Positions 22,237 through 29,973 of a stretch of DNA of 33,578 nucleotides are shown piece by piece. Position 1 is the stretch's first letter, and the number at the start of each line of letters is the position of its first letter. The DNA is from CAYTSW01 sp964440605. GTDB lineage: Bacteria; Planctomycetota; Phycisphaerae; Phycisphaerales; UBA1924. The notes beneath the pieces were generated by a model, which saw only the letters and a list, made by a program, of their open reading frames with translations, was not told where the DNA came from and did no database searches. The stretch is from NCBI GenBank assembly GCA_964440605.1, contig CAYTSW010000014.1, forward strand, positions 1 to 33,578, given 5' to 3'. Both the position numbers and the translations under genes were made by a program.

Positions 22237-22857
22237 TCAGTCGAGGCCGAGGTCCTCGCGCACGTCTTCGGTGATGTTCGCGTTGTCCGGCCACTTGATC
22301 ACCGGGCGCCGGGAGAGTTGCCCGAGCAGCAGCAGGGCGTCGCTGGTGTTGAGCTCGTCGCGCTCGTCGCCGCAGATCATCACGTAGTCGAAGCCCAGGT
22401 CGTCGGCGATAGCGGAGGCGGACGAGCGCGCGAGTTCGTACGCCGCGGCCATCTGCTGCGCGCGCATGCGGGCCTGTCGGCGGCTCGCCTGCTGATCGAA
22501 CTCGCTGAGCTCGCGCATCGCGGTGCGCCATTCGGTGAACACCTCGCCCGCCGCAGGGTCTTCGGGGTTCATCTGCCGGGCCCGCTCGCTGATCTGCTCG
22601 AACTCCTCGTTGAGCTCTTCGCGCTCGTCGGCGAGGTCCTCCTCGAGACGCTCGCGCTCGGGCCGGTAGCGGTCGGACTCCATCAGGTCGTTGATGACGC
22701 TGGGGATCGCGCAGACCGCGACGTTCGACTCGGCGTCGAGCGTGAGTTTCGCCCGTGCCGGGCGGGCTTCGAGCGTCTGGTTCAGCGTGAGGGCCGCGAC
22801 GGCCAGGGTCAGCAGCACGAGCAGTGAGCGTTCGGCGATGCGCATGGGGTTCTCCAT
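22237..22857 (-). CDS. Skp/OmpH-like periplasmic protein, copy 2
   Basis: This 206-residue exported protein has an N-terminal hydrophobic signal (LLVLLTLAVAALTLN), a conserved start of the mature part (VAVCAIPSVINDLMESDRY), a long charged helical arm (about 70-140, rich in E, R and Q), and a C-terminal cap (ARSSASAIADDLGFDYV, ending ITEDVREDLGLD). The plan matches Skp/OmpH chaperones, which hold unfolded outer-membrane proteins with coiled-coil arms. It is a diverged tandem copy of the gene upstream (22905-23516), 47 bases away on the same strand. Skp function is inferred. Confidence 0.8.
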   Translation of the reverse strand: MENPMRIAERSLLVLLTLAVAALTLNQTLEARPARAKLTLDAESNVAVCAIPSVINDLMESDRYRPERERLEEDLADEREELNEEFEQISERARQMNPEDPAAGEVFTEWRTAMRELSEFDQQASRRQARMRAQQMAAAYELARSSASAIADDLGFDYVMICGDERDELNTSDALLLLGQLSRRPVIKWPDNANITEDVREDLGLD

Positions 22858-22904
22858 GATGGGCGTTGACTGCGAGAGTCGTGAGTGTCGCGCGCGAGCG
22901 CGAG

Positions 22905-23516
22905 TTACTGAAGGTTGAGGTCGTCGAGCACGTCCTGCGTGATGATCGCGTCCTCGGGCGCCGCGAGGATCGTGCGCGAGAGCACTTCGTTCGAGAGCGC
23001 CTGCATGCCCACGTCGGAGAACTGCTCGTCCGGCTCGGGCGAGGCGACGACGTAGTCGTACCCCATGTCCTCCGCGATCGCTTCGGCGGTCGAGCGGGCC
23101 AACTCCCAGGCTTCGCGGAACTGCGTCGCGACAAAGCGGTCCATCTGCTGCGCCGCCCGCTGCTGGGCCTGCTGCGCCTGCTGGCGCGCCTGGAAATACT
23201 CGCGCTGGGCCTGCTCGCGCTCCGGCGAGCCTTCTTCCGTCTGACGCAGTGCTTCTTCGAGCTCTGCGAGCTGCTCCATTCGCGGCTGCATGATCTCCGC
23301 GTTCAGGCGCTGCTCTTCTTCCTCGCGCGCGGGCAGGTAGCGGTCGGAATCCATCAACTCACCGACAGTCCCGAAAATGTCGCAGACCGCGACGTGCGCC
23401 TCGGGCGCGTCGGCGGACTGGTTGCCGATGGCCCGCGGAGAGAGCACGTTGAGGCCGACGAGAGTGGATACCGAGGCGACGACGCCGGTGAGCATGCAGG
23501 CGAGAGGGGTTTTCAT
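22905..23516 (-). CDS. Skp/OmpH-like periplasmic protein, copy 1
   Basis: This 203-residue exported protein has a signal anchor (LACMLTGVVASVSTLVGL), the VAVCDIFGTVGELMDSDRY start of the mature part, and a very Gln/Glu/Ala-rich coiled-coil arm (QARQQAQQAQQRAAQQ). The C-terminal cap has ARSTAEAIAEDMGYDYV and ends ITQDVLDDLNLQ. It shares these landmarks in order with the next gene, so the pair arose by duplication. Skp-type chaperones form trimers, which two paralogues could mix. bamA and lpxD, common skp neighbours elsewhere, are absent here. Confidence 0.8.
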   Translation of the reverse strand: MKTPLACMLTGVVASVSTLVGLNVLSPRAIGNQSADAPEAHVAVCDIFGTVGELMDSDRYLPAREEEEQRLNAEIMQPRMEQLAELEEALRQTEEGSPEREQAQREYFQARQQAQQAQQRAAQQMDRFVATQFREAWELARSTAEAIAEDMGYDYVVASPEPDEQFSDVGMQALSNEVLSRTILAAPEDAIITQDVLDDLNLQ

Positions 23517-23689
23517 ACGAGTCTCCGAAGAACGGGAAAGCGGACCGGGACGGAACCCCGCGCCCGCCGGGCCACCCTGATGCCCTCGAGCGTCTGTGGG
23601 GAGGGGGCGGCGGTGAGCGCGGTGTTACAAGCGTGTACAGTAGGAGCGTGCGTCCGGGTGCTCCGGAGGCGTCTGGAAGGAGCATCCGC

Positions 23690-24844
23690 GTGCGTGACCC
23701 TGCGCTCGACAAGCTGGCCGACGTGCTCGTCGGATATTCCACCGGCGTCAAGCCGGGTGAGCTGGTCCTGATTCAGGGCGACGTCGTCGCGCGGCCGCTG
23801 GTGCAGGCCGTCTACGAACGCGTGCTCGAAGCCGGCGCCCACCCGTTCTGGTACGCGACGGACGAGTCGCTGGAGGAGATCCTGCTCGAGCGGGGCTCGG
23901 ACGAGCAGGTCGGCTTTCCGGTGCCGTACCTCATGGACTTCATCGAGCGCTGCGACGTGCGCATCGCCTTCTGGGCCGAGACGAACACGCGGGCGGCGTC
24001 GAACGTGCCCGCGGATCGTTCGGCGAAAGCCGCCGGCCGCAAGCGCGGGTTCATGAAGCGCTTCATGGAGCGCGAGTCGGCGGGCGAGTTGCGCTGGGTG
24101 GGCACGCAGTACCCGACGTCGGCCAGCGCACAGGACGCCGAGATGTCCCTCCGCACCTACGAGCGGTTCGTCTTCGAAGCGGGCCTCCTGCACCTGGACG
24201 ACCCGGCGGCGGCCTGGCACAACATCGCTGAGCGCCAGCAACGCGTCGCCGACTGGCTCGCCGACCGCAAGGAGCTGCGCTTCCGCCGACCGGCCTGCGA
24301 CCGCTTCGGCGAGACAGACCTGACGGTGAGCATCGACGGCGGCAGGTGGATCAACTGCTCGGGCGGGAGCAACTTCCCCGACGGCGAGGTCTTTACCGGG
24401 CCGCAGGGCGCCGATGGCGTCGCGTGCTACACCTTCCCGGCGGTGTACAACGGGCGCGAAGTGGAGGGCATCCGCCTGCGCTTCGAGGGCGGGCGCGTAG
24501 TCGACGCCAGCGCCACGAAGAACGAAGACTTCCTTATCGCGATGCTCGACCAGGACGCCGGTGCGCGCACCATGGGCGAGATCGCCATCGGCACCAACTA
24601 CGCCATCAAGCGCTACACCAAGAACACCCTCTTCGACGAAAAGATCGGCGGCACCTTCCACGCCGCCGTCGGTGCGGGCTACCCCGAGAGCGGCAACACC
24701 AACGAGAGCGCGCTGCACTGGGACATGGTCTGCGACCTGCGGCCGGAAGGCGGTGCGGGCGGGACCATCGAGGCCGACGGCGAAGTCTTCCACCGCGACG
24801 GCGCGTTTACGCGCGAGGGGTGGCCGGGGCCTGTTGACGCTTAG
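23690..24844 (+). CDS. M29-family metallo-aminopeptidase
   Basis: This is a cytoplasmic aminopeptidase of the thermophilic (AmpS/PepS) family, normally using two divalent metals. The 384-residue protein from GTG 23690 has a well-placed ribosome-binding site (GGAAGGAG at 23675-23682, 7-base spacing); a GTG at 23633 lacks one. It carries the N-terminal domain (ALDKLADVLVGYSTGVKPGE), then SGGSNFPDGEVFTGP with a metal-ligand Glu, and YTKNTLFDEKIGGTFHAAVG and NTNESALHWDMVCDL with the remaining ligand region. It ends with TAG at 24842-24844. It is monocistronic and convergent with the beta-barrel gene. Confidence 0.92.
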   Translation: MRDPALDKLADVLVGYSTGVKPGELVLIQGDVVARPLVQAVYERVLEAGAHPFWYATDESLEEILLERGSDEQVGFPVPYLMDFIERCDVRIAFWAETNTRAASNVPADRSAKAAGRKRGFMKRFMERESAGELRWVGTQYPTSASAQDAEMSLRTYERFVFEAGLLHLDDPAAAWHNIAERQQRVADWLADRKELRFRRPACDRFGETDLTVSIDGGRWINCSGGSNFPDGEVFTGPQGADGVACYTFPAVYNGREVEGIRLRFEGGRVVDASATKNEDFLIAMLDQDAGARTMGEIAIGTNYAIKRYTKNTLFDEKIGGTFHAAVGAGYPESGNTNESALHWDMVCDLRPEGGAGGTIEADGEVFHRDGAFTREGWPGPVDA

Positions 24845-24852
24845 AACGGCAA

Positions 24853-24896
24853 GACGGGCTGGAAGCCCGTCCCACCGAAGGCAGTAGAACCAAAGG
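24853..24896. repeat. Palindromic dispersed-type repeat with short tandem units
   Basis: GACGGGCT-GGA-AGCCCGTC (24853-24871) is a perfect 8-bp stem with a 3-base loop. It is followed by CCACC and two imperfect 15-base units (ACCGAAGGCAGTAGA, ACCAAAGGCAGCAGA). The antisense reading is GGTGFQPVL, a peptide I associate with misannotated intergenic repeats in planctomycetes. It fills the gap between two convergent genes and may act as a transcription stop. Only one copy of this exact sequence is in the window. Confidence 0.6.
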
Positions 24897-24911
24897 CAGC
24901 AGAGCCGCGGG

Positions 24912-25757
24912 TCAGAACAGGACGCGCAGGCCCAGCGCCAGGCCGTAGCGGCGCTCGGGGCGGTGGTCGGTCTCGGCGGCGACGGGAATCTGGACCGAGG
25001 CTTCGAGCGCGAAGTTCCGCGCTTCGTACAGGATGCCGGGACTCAGGAAGAGCTCGTAGTCGCCGTTGGTCTCGTAGACCGCGTTGAGCTCGGCGACGGC
25101 GTAGAGCGACGCAGCCGTCTCGGCGGTGTATTCCGCCGGGTCGAGCCGGTAGAGATACGCCGCGTCGGCCCGCAGAGCGTCGCTGACGGATAGCCCGGGC
25201 ATGATCGGGTCGTCTGTCCCGCCGGTGGTAAGGGTCCACGTTGCGGCAGCATTGAAGCCGTGACGCCCGAGGATGCCGGTGAAGACGAGGCCGAGCTGCG
25301 GGTCGACGGAGTCGCTCGAGAGACCGTCGGCGCCGGTCGGTGTCTCGAGTCCGACGACGCCCGCGAGCCGGAGCGTGTCGACGGGGCCGGGGTCGTGCTG
25401 CCAGAAGCGCCACTTGAGGTTCAGAGAAATGTCGCCCAGGTCGGCGCGGTCCGGGTCGTCGGCGTTGCGCGCGGCTTCGAACTGCCGAATCACGATCGGG
25501 ACGTCGGCGTTCAGCGACAGCGTGCCGGTCAGGCCGAGCGAGACGGTGTTCTGCAGCACCACGTCGGTCCCGCGGCGATCGAGTCCCGTCGGGTCGTTGT
25601 GGTAGTTGAAGATGCGGACGGAGTGCTTGCTGATGACCGTGCCCGCGGAGGGCTGCGTCGCGGCGGGCGTCCAGATCGCTTCCTGAGCGGCAACGGGCGC
25701 GATCAAGCCCAGCATCGCTGATAGTGCGCAGGCCGCGCGCACGATGGGTGTTTTCAT
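24912..25757 (-). CDS. Outer-membrane beta-barrel protein of unknown substrate
   Basis: This 281-residue exported protein has a signal peptide (ending PVAAQEA, about 1-26) and then alternating polar/hydrophobic strands throughout (VSLGLTGTLSLNADVPIVI, ISLNLKWRFW, LRLAGVVGLETPTGA, FALEASVQIPV). It ends in a terminal phenylalanine, GLALGLRVLF, the usual signal for outer-membrane insertion. It resembles the broad family of barrel proteins annotated as MetA-pathway or putative transporters; the ETPTGA turn is common there. It is the last gene of a same-strand run after the HMA lipoprotein (39 bases), which suggests transport or sensing of a metal, but no substrate can be read from sequence. Confidence 0.75.
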   Translation of the reverse strand: MKTPIVRAACALSAMLGLIAPVAAQEAIWTPAATQPSAGTVISKHSVRIFNYHNDPTGLDRRGTDVVLQNTVSLGLTGTLSLNADVPIVIRQFEAARNADDPDRADLGDISLNLKWRFWQHDPGPVDTLRLAGVVGLETPTGADGLSSDSVDPQLGLVFTGILGRHGFNAAATWTLTTGGTDDPIMPGLSVSDALRADAAYLYRLDPAEYTAETAASLYAVAELNAVYETNGDYELFLSPGILYEARNFALEASVQIPVAAETDHRPERRYGLALGLRVLF

Positions 25758-25796
25758 GGTGGTGCTCCTCTCTCGGTGGCGATCAGCGCGGGTGTG

Positions 25797-26183
25797 TCAG
25801 GGCGTGGAGACGGCGACAAGAGTGAAGCCGGTATCGTCGATCGCCCGGGCCAGTTCCGCCGCCGAGGGGTGGTTCTGATCCGTGAAGGCGAGGTCGACGC
25901 GGCCTGACCCGAGGTCGATCGCGACGCTCTCGACGCCCCGCAGGTCGCGGAGTTGACGGTCGATGTTGTTCGCGCATTTCGGGCAGCTCATGCCTCGCAC
26001 TTCAAGGGTGGCGCGGTCGGCCGCGATCGGGGTGACGGCGGCGCGGGCGGACTTCGCGTCCATCCGCGAGCCGTCCGCCGTCGCAACGGCTTGCGGGCGG
26101 TCGGCGGACGCGGTCGGGGAAGAAGCACAGCCGGACAGGCAGACGACGGCGGCGTTCACGGCGCCAAAAACAATGCAACGCAT
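25797..26183 (-). CDS. HMA-domain (copper-chaperone-like) lipoprotein
   Basis: From ATG 26183 (GGGAG ribosome-binding site) this 128-residue protein has a signal peptide ending in the lipobox LSGC (C19), a linker to about residue 58, and a heavy-metal-associated domain (58-128) with GMSCPKCANNID (C67, C70), the Cu/Zn/Cd-binding CxxC. HMA domains usually sit in the cytoplasm or on P-type ATPases; a free lipid-anchored one in the envelope is less common. A longer start at 26219 would spoil the signal peptide. Neighbours are a Cys-rich exported protein upstream and a barrel protein downstream. Copper is the likeliest ligand but is inferred. Confidence 0.85.
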   Translation of the reverse strand: MRCIVFGAVNAAVVCLSGCASSPTASADRPQAVATADGSRMDAKSARAAVTPIAADRATLEVRGMSCPKCANNIDRQLRDLRGVESVAIDLGSGRVDLAFTDQNHPSAAELARAIDDTGFTLVAVSTP

Positions 26184-26290
26184 GACGAAACTCCCGCTGC
26201 TGGTGCAGCGCTGGTCCATGATGAATGATGGTCAGATGACAAACGTGATAGCGCGTGGTCGGCGCGCACCGGTGGCGCACCATCACGGCG

Positions 26291-26686
26291 CTACGTTCGC
26301 CAGACGCACCAGCAGGCGCAGGGGGAGTCGCCCAGCCAGGGCGTGCCGATGACACGCCAGGGGATCCCGGCCAGTGTCGGCGCGGGCAGGGGCTCGGTTG
26401 TGAGCTCACCCGTCGGCTCGTCTCGAGATGGGAGCCACACACGTACGTCCGTAGACGGCACCGGCGTCGGGGCCGGTGGCGACGCGGGATCGGGTTCCGG
26501 GGTCGCCTGACAGCCGCACGGGCACGTCGGCGGGCACGGCGTCGCGGCGTTGCACAGGCACGAGGACGAAGCGGCGGCGGCACGTGCCGGCTCGCCGCAG
26601 GGGGCGGAGCCCCACGCCGACGGCATGGCTGTCCAAGGCAGGACGGCCATGACGGCGGACAGGATGAATCGGCTGAGGAGGTCCAC
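26291..26686 (-). CDS. Cysteine-rich exported protein, putative metal binder
   Basis: This is a 131-residue protein of no family known to me. A hydrophobic signal (LLSRFILSAVMAVLPWTAM) is followed by a cysteine cluster (C30, C43, C45, C51, C55, C57, C59: SCLCNAATPCPPTCPCGC), a Pro/Thr-rich linker (PDPASPPAPTPVPS), and a second cluster at the very end (CACWCVW; C123, C125, C127). Ten cysteines, mostly CxC pairs, suit soft-metal binding or several disulfides. The start is GTG 26684-26686 and lacks a clear ribosome-binding site. It lies 35 bases after sppA and 107 bases before the HMA lipoprotein on the same strand. The low-complexity composition means a spurious frame cannot be fully excluded. 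Confidence 0.6.
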   Translation of the reverse strand: MDLLSRFILSAVMAVLPWTAMPSAWGSAPCGEPARAAAASSSCLCNAATPCPPTCPCGCQATPEPDPASPPAPTPVPSTDVRVWLPSRDEPTGELTTEPLPAPTLAGIPWRVIGTPWLGDSPCACWCVWRT

Positions 26687-26721
26687 GTTTGTCTACAAGT
26701 GTGCGGGCTGCACGTCCCGCG

Positions 26722-27783
26722 TCAAGGCGCGGCCGCCCGATCGAACACGCCGGGCGCCCAGAGGTACAGAAACTGCGTCTCCGGGTGGGCGGTGGGCAGG
26801 TTGAGTTGAAGCAGGTTGACCTCGATTCCACTCCCGCTGCCCGCTCTGGGGTCGATGCCCTGCCCCGCGGCGTAGGCCGAACCGGGGCGACGCCCCTCGG
26901 CGTGGTACGTCACGAGGCGTGCGGAGGACACGCCGGCGAGAGACTTGGCGCGGTCGAAGGCGTCGCGCAGGGTGCCGAGCCCGTCGACGAGGCCGAGCTC
27001 GAGGGCCTGGCGGCCGGTGAAGACACGCCCGTCGGTCGCCATCGCGAACTCGTCGGGTCGGCTCGCCAACTCGGGTCGCGCCGCCGCGACGCGATCGGTG
27101 AAGTCGGCGTAGAAGCGGTCGACCAGATCTTGGAGGATCCGGGCATGCGACTGCTCGGGTGGCTCGAAGGGGTTGGCGATGTCCTTGTTCGGGCCCGAGG
27201 TGAACGTTCGCGCGGAAAGGCCTAGGCGGCTCATGCCCTCCGACACGTTAAAGGTCTGCACGATGACCCCGATGGAGCCGGTCACGGTCGAGGGCTGGGC
27301 AATGATTGTGTCGGCCGCGGTTGCGATGTAGTACGCCCCGCTGGTCGCCGCATCGGCCATCGATACGACGATCGGCTTACCCGTGCGGTACCGGAACGCC
27401 GCGATTTCGTCGGCCAGCGTCTCCGAAGCCGCGACGGTCCCGCCCGGCGAGTTCACGCGCAAGACGACCGCCCGCACGTCCGGATCGTCGGCGGCTCGGT
27501 TGAGTCGCGTCACCACGCGGTCCAACGTCGATGTGCCGCCGGCGATCAGCCCCGTGCCCGGCGTCGAGGCGATGAGCCCCGTCACGTTGATCAGCGCTAC
27601 TTTGGGCGACGATCGGGAGGCGTCGGGGTCGCTCATCACGACCGAAGAGGCCAGCTCGCCGTCGCCCGGCGCCAGGTCGATCAGGACTCGGGAGGGCAGG
27701 CACCCGCCCGTGGCCAGCAGACTGACCGCCAAGGGGCCCACGATCACCGCCAGCACACGAGCTCGTCTCTGAAGGTTCAGCAT
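26722..27783 (-). CDS. sppA: Signal peptide peptidase SppA-like S49 protease, lipoprotein form
   Basis: S49 proteases cut leftover signal peptides and other membrane peptides with a Ser-Lys dyad. This 353-residue protein has a lipobox LLATGGC (C28), so it is lipid-anchored rather than held by a helix. The ClpP-like core has VVLRVNSPGGTV, the nucleophile S148 in TSGAYYIA, TGSIGVI, and the base K200 in SGPNKD. VFTGRQALELGLVD closes the core. A single catalytic repeat makes it the short form. After about residue 310 an unusual tail follows. The ATG (27781-27783) overlaps the divergent rsmH ATG by two bases. Confidence 0.9.
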   Translation of the reverse strand: MLNLQRRARVLAVIVGPLAVSLLATGGCLPSRVLIDLAPGDGELASSVVMSDPDASRSSPKVALINVTGLIASTPGTGLIAGGTSTLDRVVTRLNRAADDPDVRAVVLRVNSPGGTVAASETLADEIAAFRYRTGKPIVVSMADAATSGAYYIATAADTIIAQPSTVTGSIGVIVQTFNVSEGMSRLGLSARTFTSGPNKDIANPFEPPEQSHARILQDLVDRFYADFTDRVAAARPELASRPDEFAMATDGRVFTGRQALELGLVDGLGTLRDAFDRAKSLAGVSSARLVTYHAEGRRPGSAYAAGQGIDPRAGSGSGIEVNLLQLNLPTAHPETQFLYLWAPGVFDRAAAP

Positions 27784-28843
27784 GCCGAGATGGTACGGTC
27801 TCGCCGCCAGCTATCGTGGGGCCTTGGACCCCGACGCTCGACCACAACCACAACCCGAGGGGCAGCATGCGTCAGACGCTGGGCATGTGCCCGTGCTGCT
27901 TGATCAGTGGCTCGCGATGGCGGCCATTACGCCCGGCTCTACGGTCGTCGATCTCACCGTCGGCCGGGGCGGGCACGCTGTCGCGATGGCCGGCGCTCTC
28001 GAAGGTCGCGGGGTGGTCGTGTTGAACGACGCCGACCCCGGCAACCTCGCCTTCGCCGCCGGGCGGGTGCGTGAGGCCGTGGGCTCGTCCAACGACCTGA
28101 GGATTGTCGAGCTGCAAGGCAACTTTGTCGACGTTCCCCGTCGGCTGTCGGAGCTCGACCTCGCCGCCGACGTCGTCCTCGCCGACCTGGGCTTTGCGTC
28201 CAACCAGATGGACATCCCGGAGCGAGGGCTGAGCTTCCGCTTCGAGGGCCCGCTGGACATGCGGTTCGACCCGACCTCGTCCCGCCCGACCGCCGCGGAG
28301 CTGCTGAACACCCTGAGCGAGCCCGAGATCGCCGAGATGCTGCGTGATCTGGGTGAAGAGCGAGCGTGGCGGCGGGTGGCGGCCGAGATCGCCCGTCGAC
28401 GCGACGACGAGCCGCTGGCGACCACGACGGATCTGGTTGAGGCCGTTGTCGCGGCCATCGGCCCACGCGGTGGCGGGCCAAGGATCCACCCCGCGACGCG
28501 GACGTTTCAGGCCCTGCGTATCGCCGTGAACGATGAGCTGGGCTGTCTGGCGTCGCTGCTCGAATCGATCCGGCGGGGCGCCGAACGGGTCCGCCGCGAC
28601 GCCCCGGCGTGGGTGCGCCCGAGTGCTCGGATCGGTGTGGTCGCCTTCCACTCGCTCGAGGATCGGATGGTCAAGCGGGCGATCGCCGACCTGAAAGAGC
28701 GCGGCTTGGCGGCGGCGCTGACCCGTCGCCCCGCCGAGGCGACCGATGAAGAGATCGCGTGCAACCCGCGTGCGCGATCCGCCAAACTCCGCGTCCTTCA
28801 AGTCAACGAGCCCTCGACGCCGACGAGGGGTGTGGTAGACTGA
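27782..28843 (+). CDS. rsmH: 16S rRNA (cytosine-1402 N4)-methyltransferase
   Basis: RsmH (MraW) methylates C1402 in the ribosomal decoding site. The 353-residue protein has GHVPVLLDQW near the start, the SAM motif VVDLTVGRGGHA, ADLGFASNQMD, LDMRFDP, and the C-terminal ARTFQALRI-like TRTFQALRIAVNDEL and VVAFHSLEDRMVK. The D/N-G-x-GG loop reads TVGRGGH, a slight variant of the usual DGTxGxGGH. The ATG at 27782 gives about 35 residues before the conserved start; a TTG at about 27824 is possible. It opens the division cluster, but mraZ, the usual first gene, is not upstream. Confidence 0.93.
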   Translation: MPRWYGLAASYRGALDPDARPQPQPEGQHASDAGHVPVLLDQWLAMAAITPGSTVVDLTVGRGGHAVAMAGALEGRGVVVLNDADPGNLAFAAGRVREAVGSSNDLRIVELQGNFVDVPRRLSELDLAADVVLADLGFASNQMDIPERGLSFRFEGPLDMRFDPTSSRPTAAELLNTLSEPEIAEMLRDLGEERAWRRVAAEIARRRDDEPLATTTDLVEAVVAAIGPRGGGPRIHPATRTFQALRIAVNDELGCLASLLESIRRGAERVRRDAPAWVRPSARIGVVAFHSLEDRMVKRAIADLKERGLAAALTRRPAEATDEEIACNPRARSAKLRVLQVNEPSTPTRGVVD

Positions 28844-29004
28844 TTTTCGCGGCGCTTGCCGCGACGATTGTTGTGCATGACGCAAACTGCGGGTTCGCCA
28901 AGGACGCGGCGATCCCCACCCCGACTCACTCCGGCCCCGACGCGCTCCAAATCGTCGGGTCCACAGGCGAGCCGGGAGAACTCGGCAAGGACGCTGCGAA
29001 ATGA
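28844..29004 (+). other. Short region between rsmH and the LysM gene with a possible coupled ORF
   Basis: No confident gene lies in this stretch. One frame open through it ends in a TGA at 29002-29004 that overlaps the LysM-protein ATG (ATGA), as the other coupled pairs here do. From a CTG at about 28840 it would encode some 54 residues starting LIFAALAATIVV, a hydrophobic stretch like a signal or membrane anchor. No ribosome-binding site or normal start codon is evident, so it stays a candidate. A 6-bp GC stem at 28848-28863 lacks a T-run. Confidence 0.25.
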
Positions 29005-29933
29005 CGCGCGAACACAAGCTGGCGCTCATCGTCGGTTTCGCACTGGTGCTGATCGTCGGGGTGCTCGTCTCCGACCACCTCTCCAGCGCCGAGCGCGATG
29101 CCGCCGCCGGCACCGATCTCGTCGGCGATCCCCTCGACCTCCAGCCCGAGCGCTTCGGCGCGCTCCAGATGGTGCCGCAGGCCGGGTTTGCCGACGAGCC
29201 ACCCGTCGATCAGACCTTCGCGACCCGCGAGCGCGACTCTCAACGCATCAACGTTGATCGCTCGCTCGCGGTCGACACGGCCCCTCTCACGCCGACCGGT
29301 TCGTCGCCCATCGCTCGGCAGCCGGGCTATGGCCTCGAGTCCGCGCGGCTCCCCCAGCTTCCCGCCGCTCGCTTGACCGTCACCGATCGAGCAAACGACG
29401 ACGACGACAACGGGATCCGCGAGTTCGTGAACGATCCACGCCGGAGCGCCGAGCCGGATCCGCATCGCGACGCGGCTCGACCCTACGTCGTTCGAGACGA
29501 CGACAATCTGTGGCGTATCGCCGAGCGTGAGTACGGCGACGGCGGACTCTACGCCAAACTCCAGGCGTTCAACTTCGACCGTGTCGGCTCCGCGGGCACG
29601 ATCCGCGAGGGCGCCACGCTCCTGCTCCCGCCGCGGCACGTGCTCGACCGCTGGCGCTCGGGCGAGCCGCGTTTCGTCCGCGAGGCCAGCGGCCGGGAGA
29701 CCAGCGTCCGCGATCGCGGCAACCGACGGTCCTCAGCGCCGCCTCGTCCCGAGCCGCCGCGCCCCGAGACCCGCGTCTACGTCGTACAACCGAACGAGAC
29801 GCTTTCGGCTATCGCGCAGCGTGAGCTGGGGTCGGCCCGACGGTGGCGCGACGTGGTCGATCTGAATGGAGGCGACATCCCCGAGGACGGCATGGTCCGC
29901 GAGGGACAGCGCATCGTCTTGCCCGCCGAGTAA
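29001..29933 (+). CDS. Membrane-anchored protein with two LysM domains
   Basis: This 310-residue protein has one N-terminal membrane helix (LALIVGFALVLIVGVLVS, about 6-24), which places the rest outside the cytoplasm. A long, polar linker follows to about 158. The first LysM domain (about 160-213) starts PYVVRDDDNLWRIAEREYG. After a Pro/Arg-rich spacer, the second (about 259-308) starts VYVVQPNETLSAIAQRELG. LysM domains bind N-acetylglucosamine in peptidoglycan. Its place between rsmH and the FtsL-like/ftsI genes suggests a cell-wall or division role. No catalytic domain is visible, so it is probably a wall-binding scaffold. Confidence 0.88.
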   Translation: MTREHKLALIVGFALVLIVGVLVSDHLSSAERDAAAGTDLVGDPLDLQPERFGALQMVPQAGFADEPPVDQTFATRERDSQRINVDRSLAVDTAPLTPTGSSPIARQPGYGLESARLPQLPAARLTVTDRANDDDDNGIREFVNDPRRSAEPDPHRDAARPYVVRDDDNLWRIAEREYGDGGLYAKLQAFNFDRVGSAGTIREGATLLLPPRHVLDRWRSGEPRFVREASGRETSVRDRGNRRSSAPPRPEPPRPETRVYVVQPNETLSAIAQRELGSARRWRDVVDLNGGDIPEDGMVREGQRIVLPAE

Positions 29934-29973
29934 CCGCTTTCATCCCGAGCCGCCCGACCCAAAGGAGGGGCGC

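Noticed and set aside
28848..28863. CGCGGC-GCTT-GCCGCG stem as rsmH terminator
   Set aside because: No T-run follows on the plus strand and the downstream genes appear to be one operon.
28877..29257. Basic Arg/Ser/Pro-rich frame starting MTQTAGSP after rsmH
   Set aside because: Most of it lies inside the LysM gene in another frame and its composition is typical of an out-of-frame reading.
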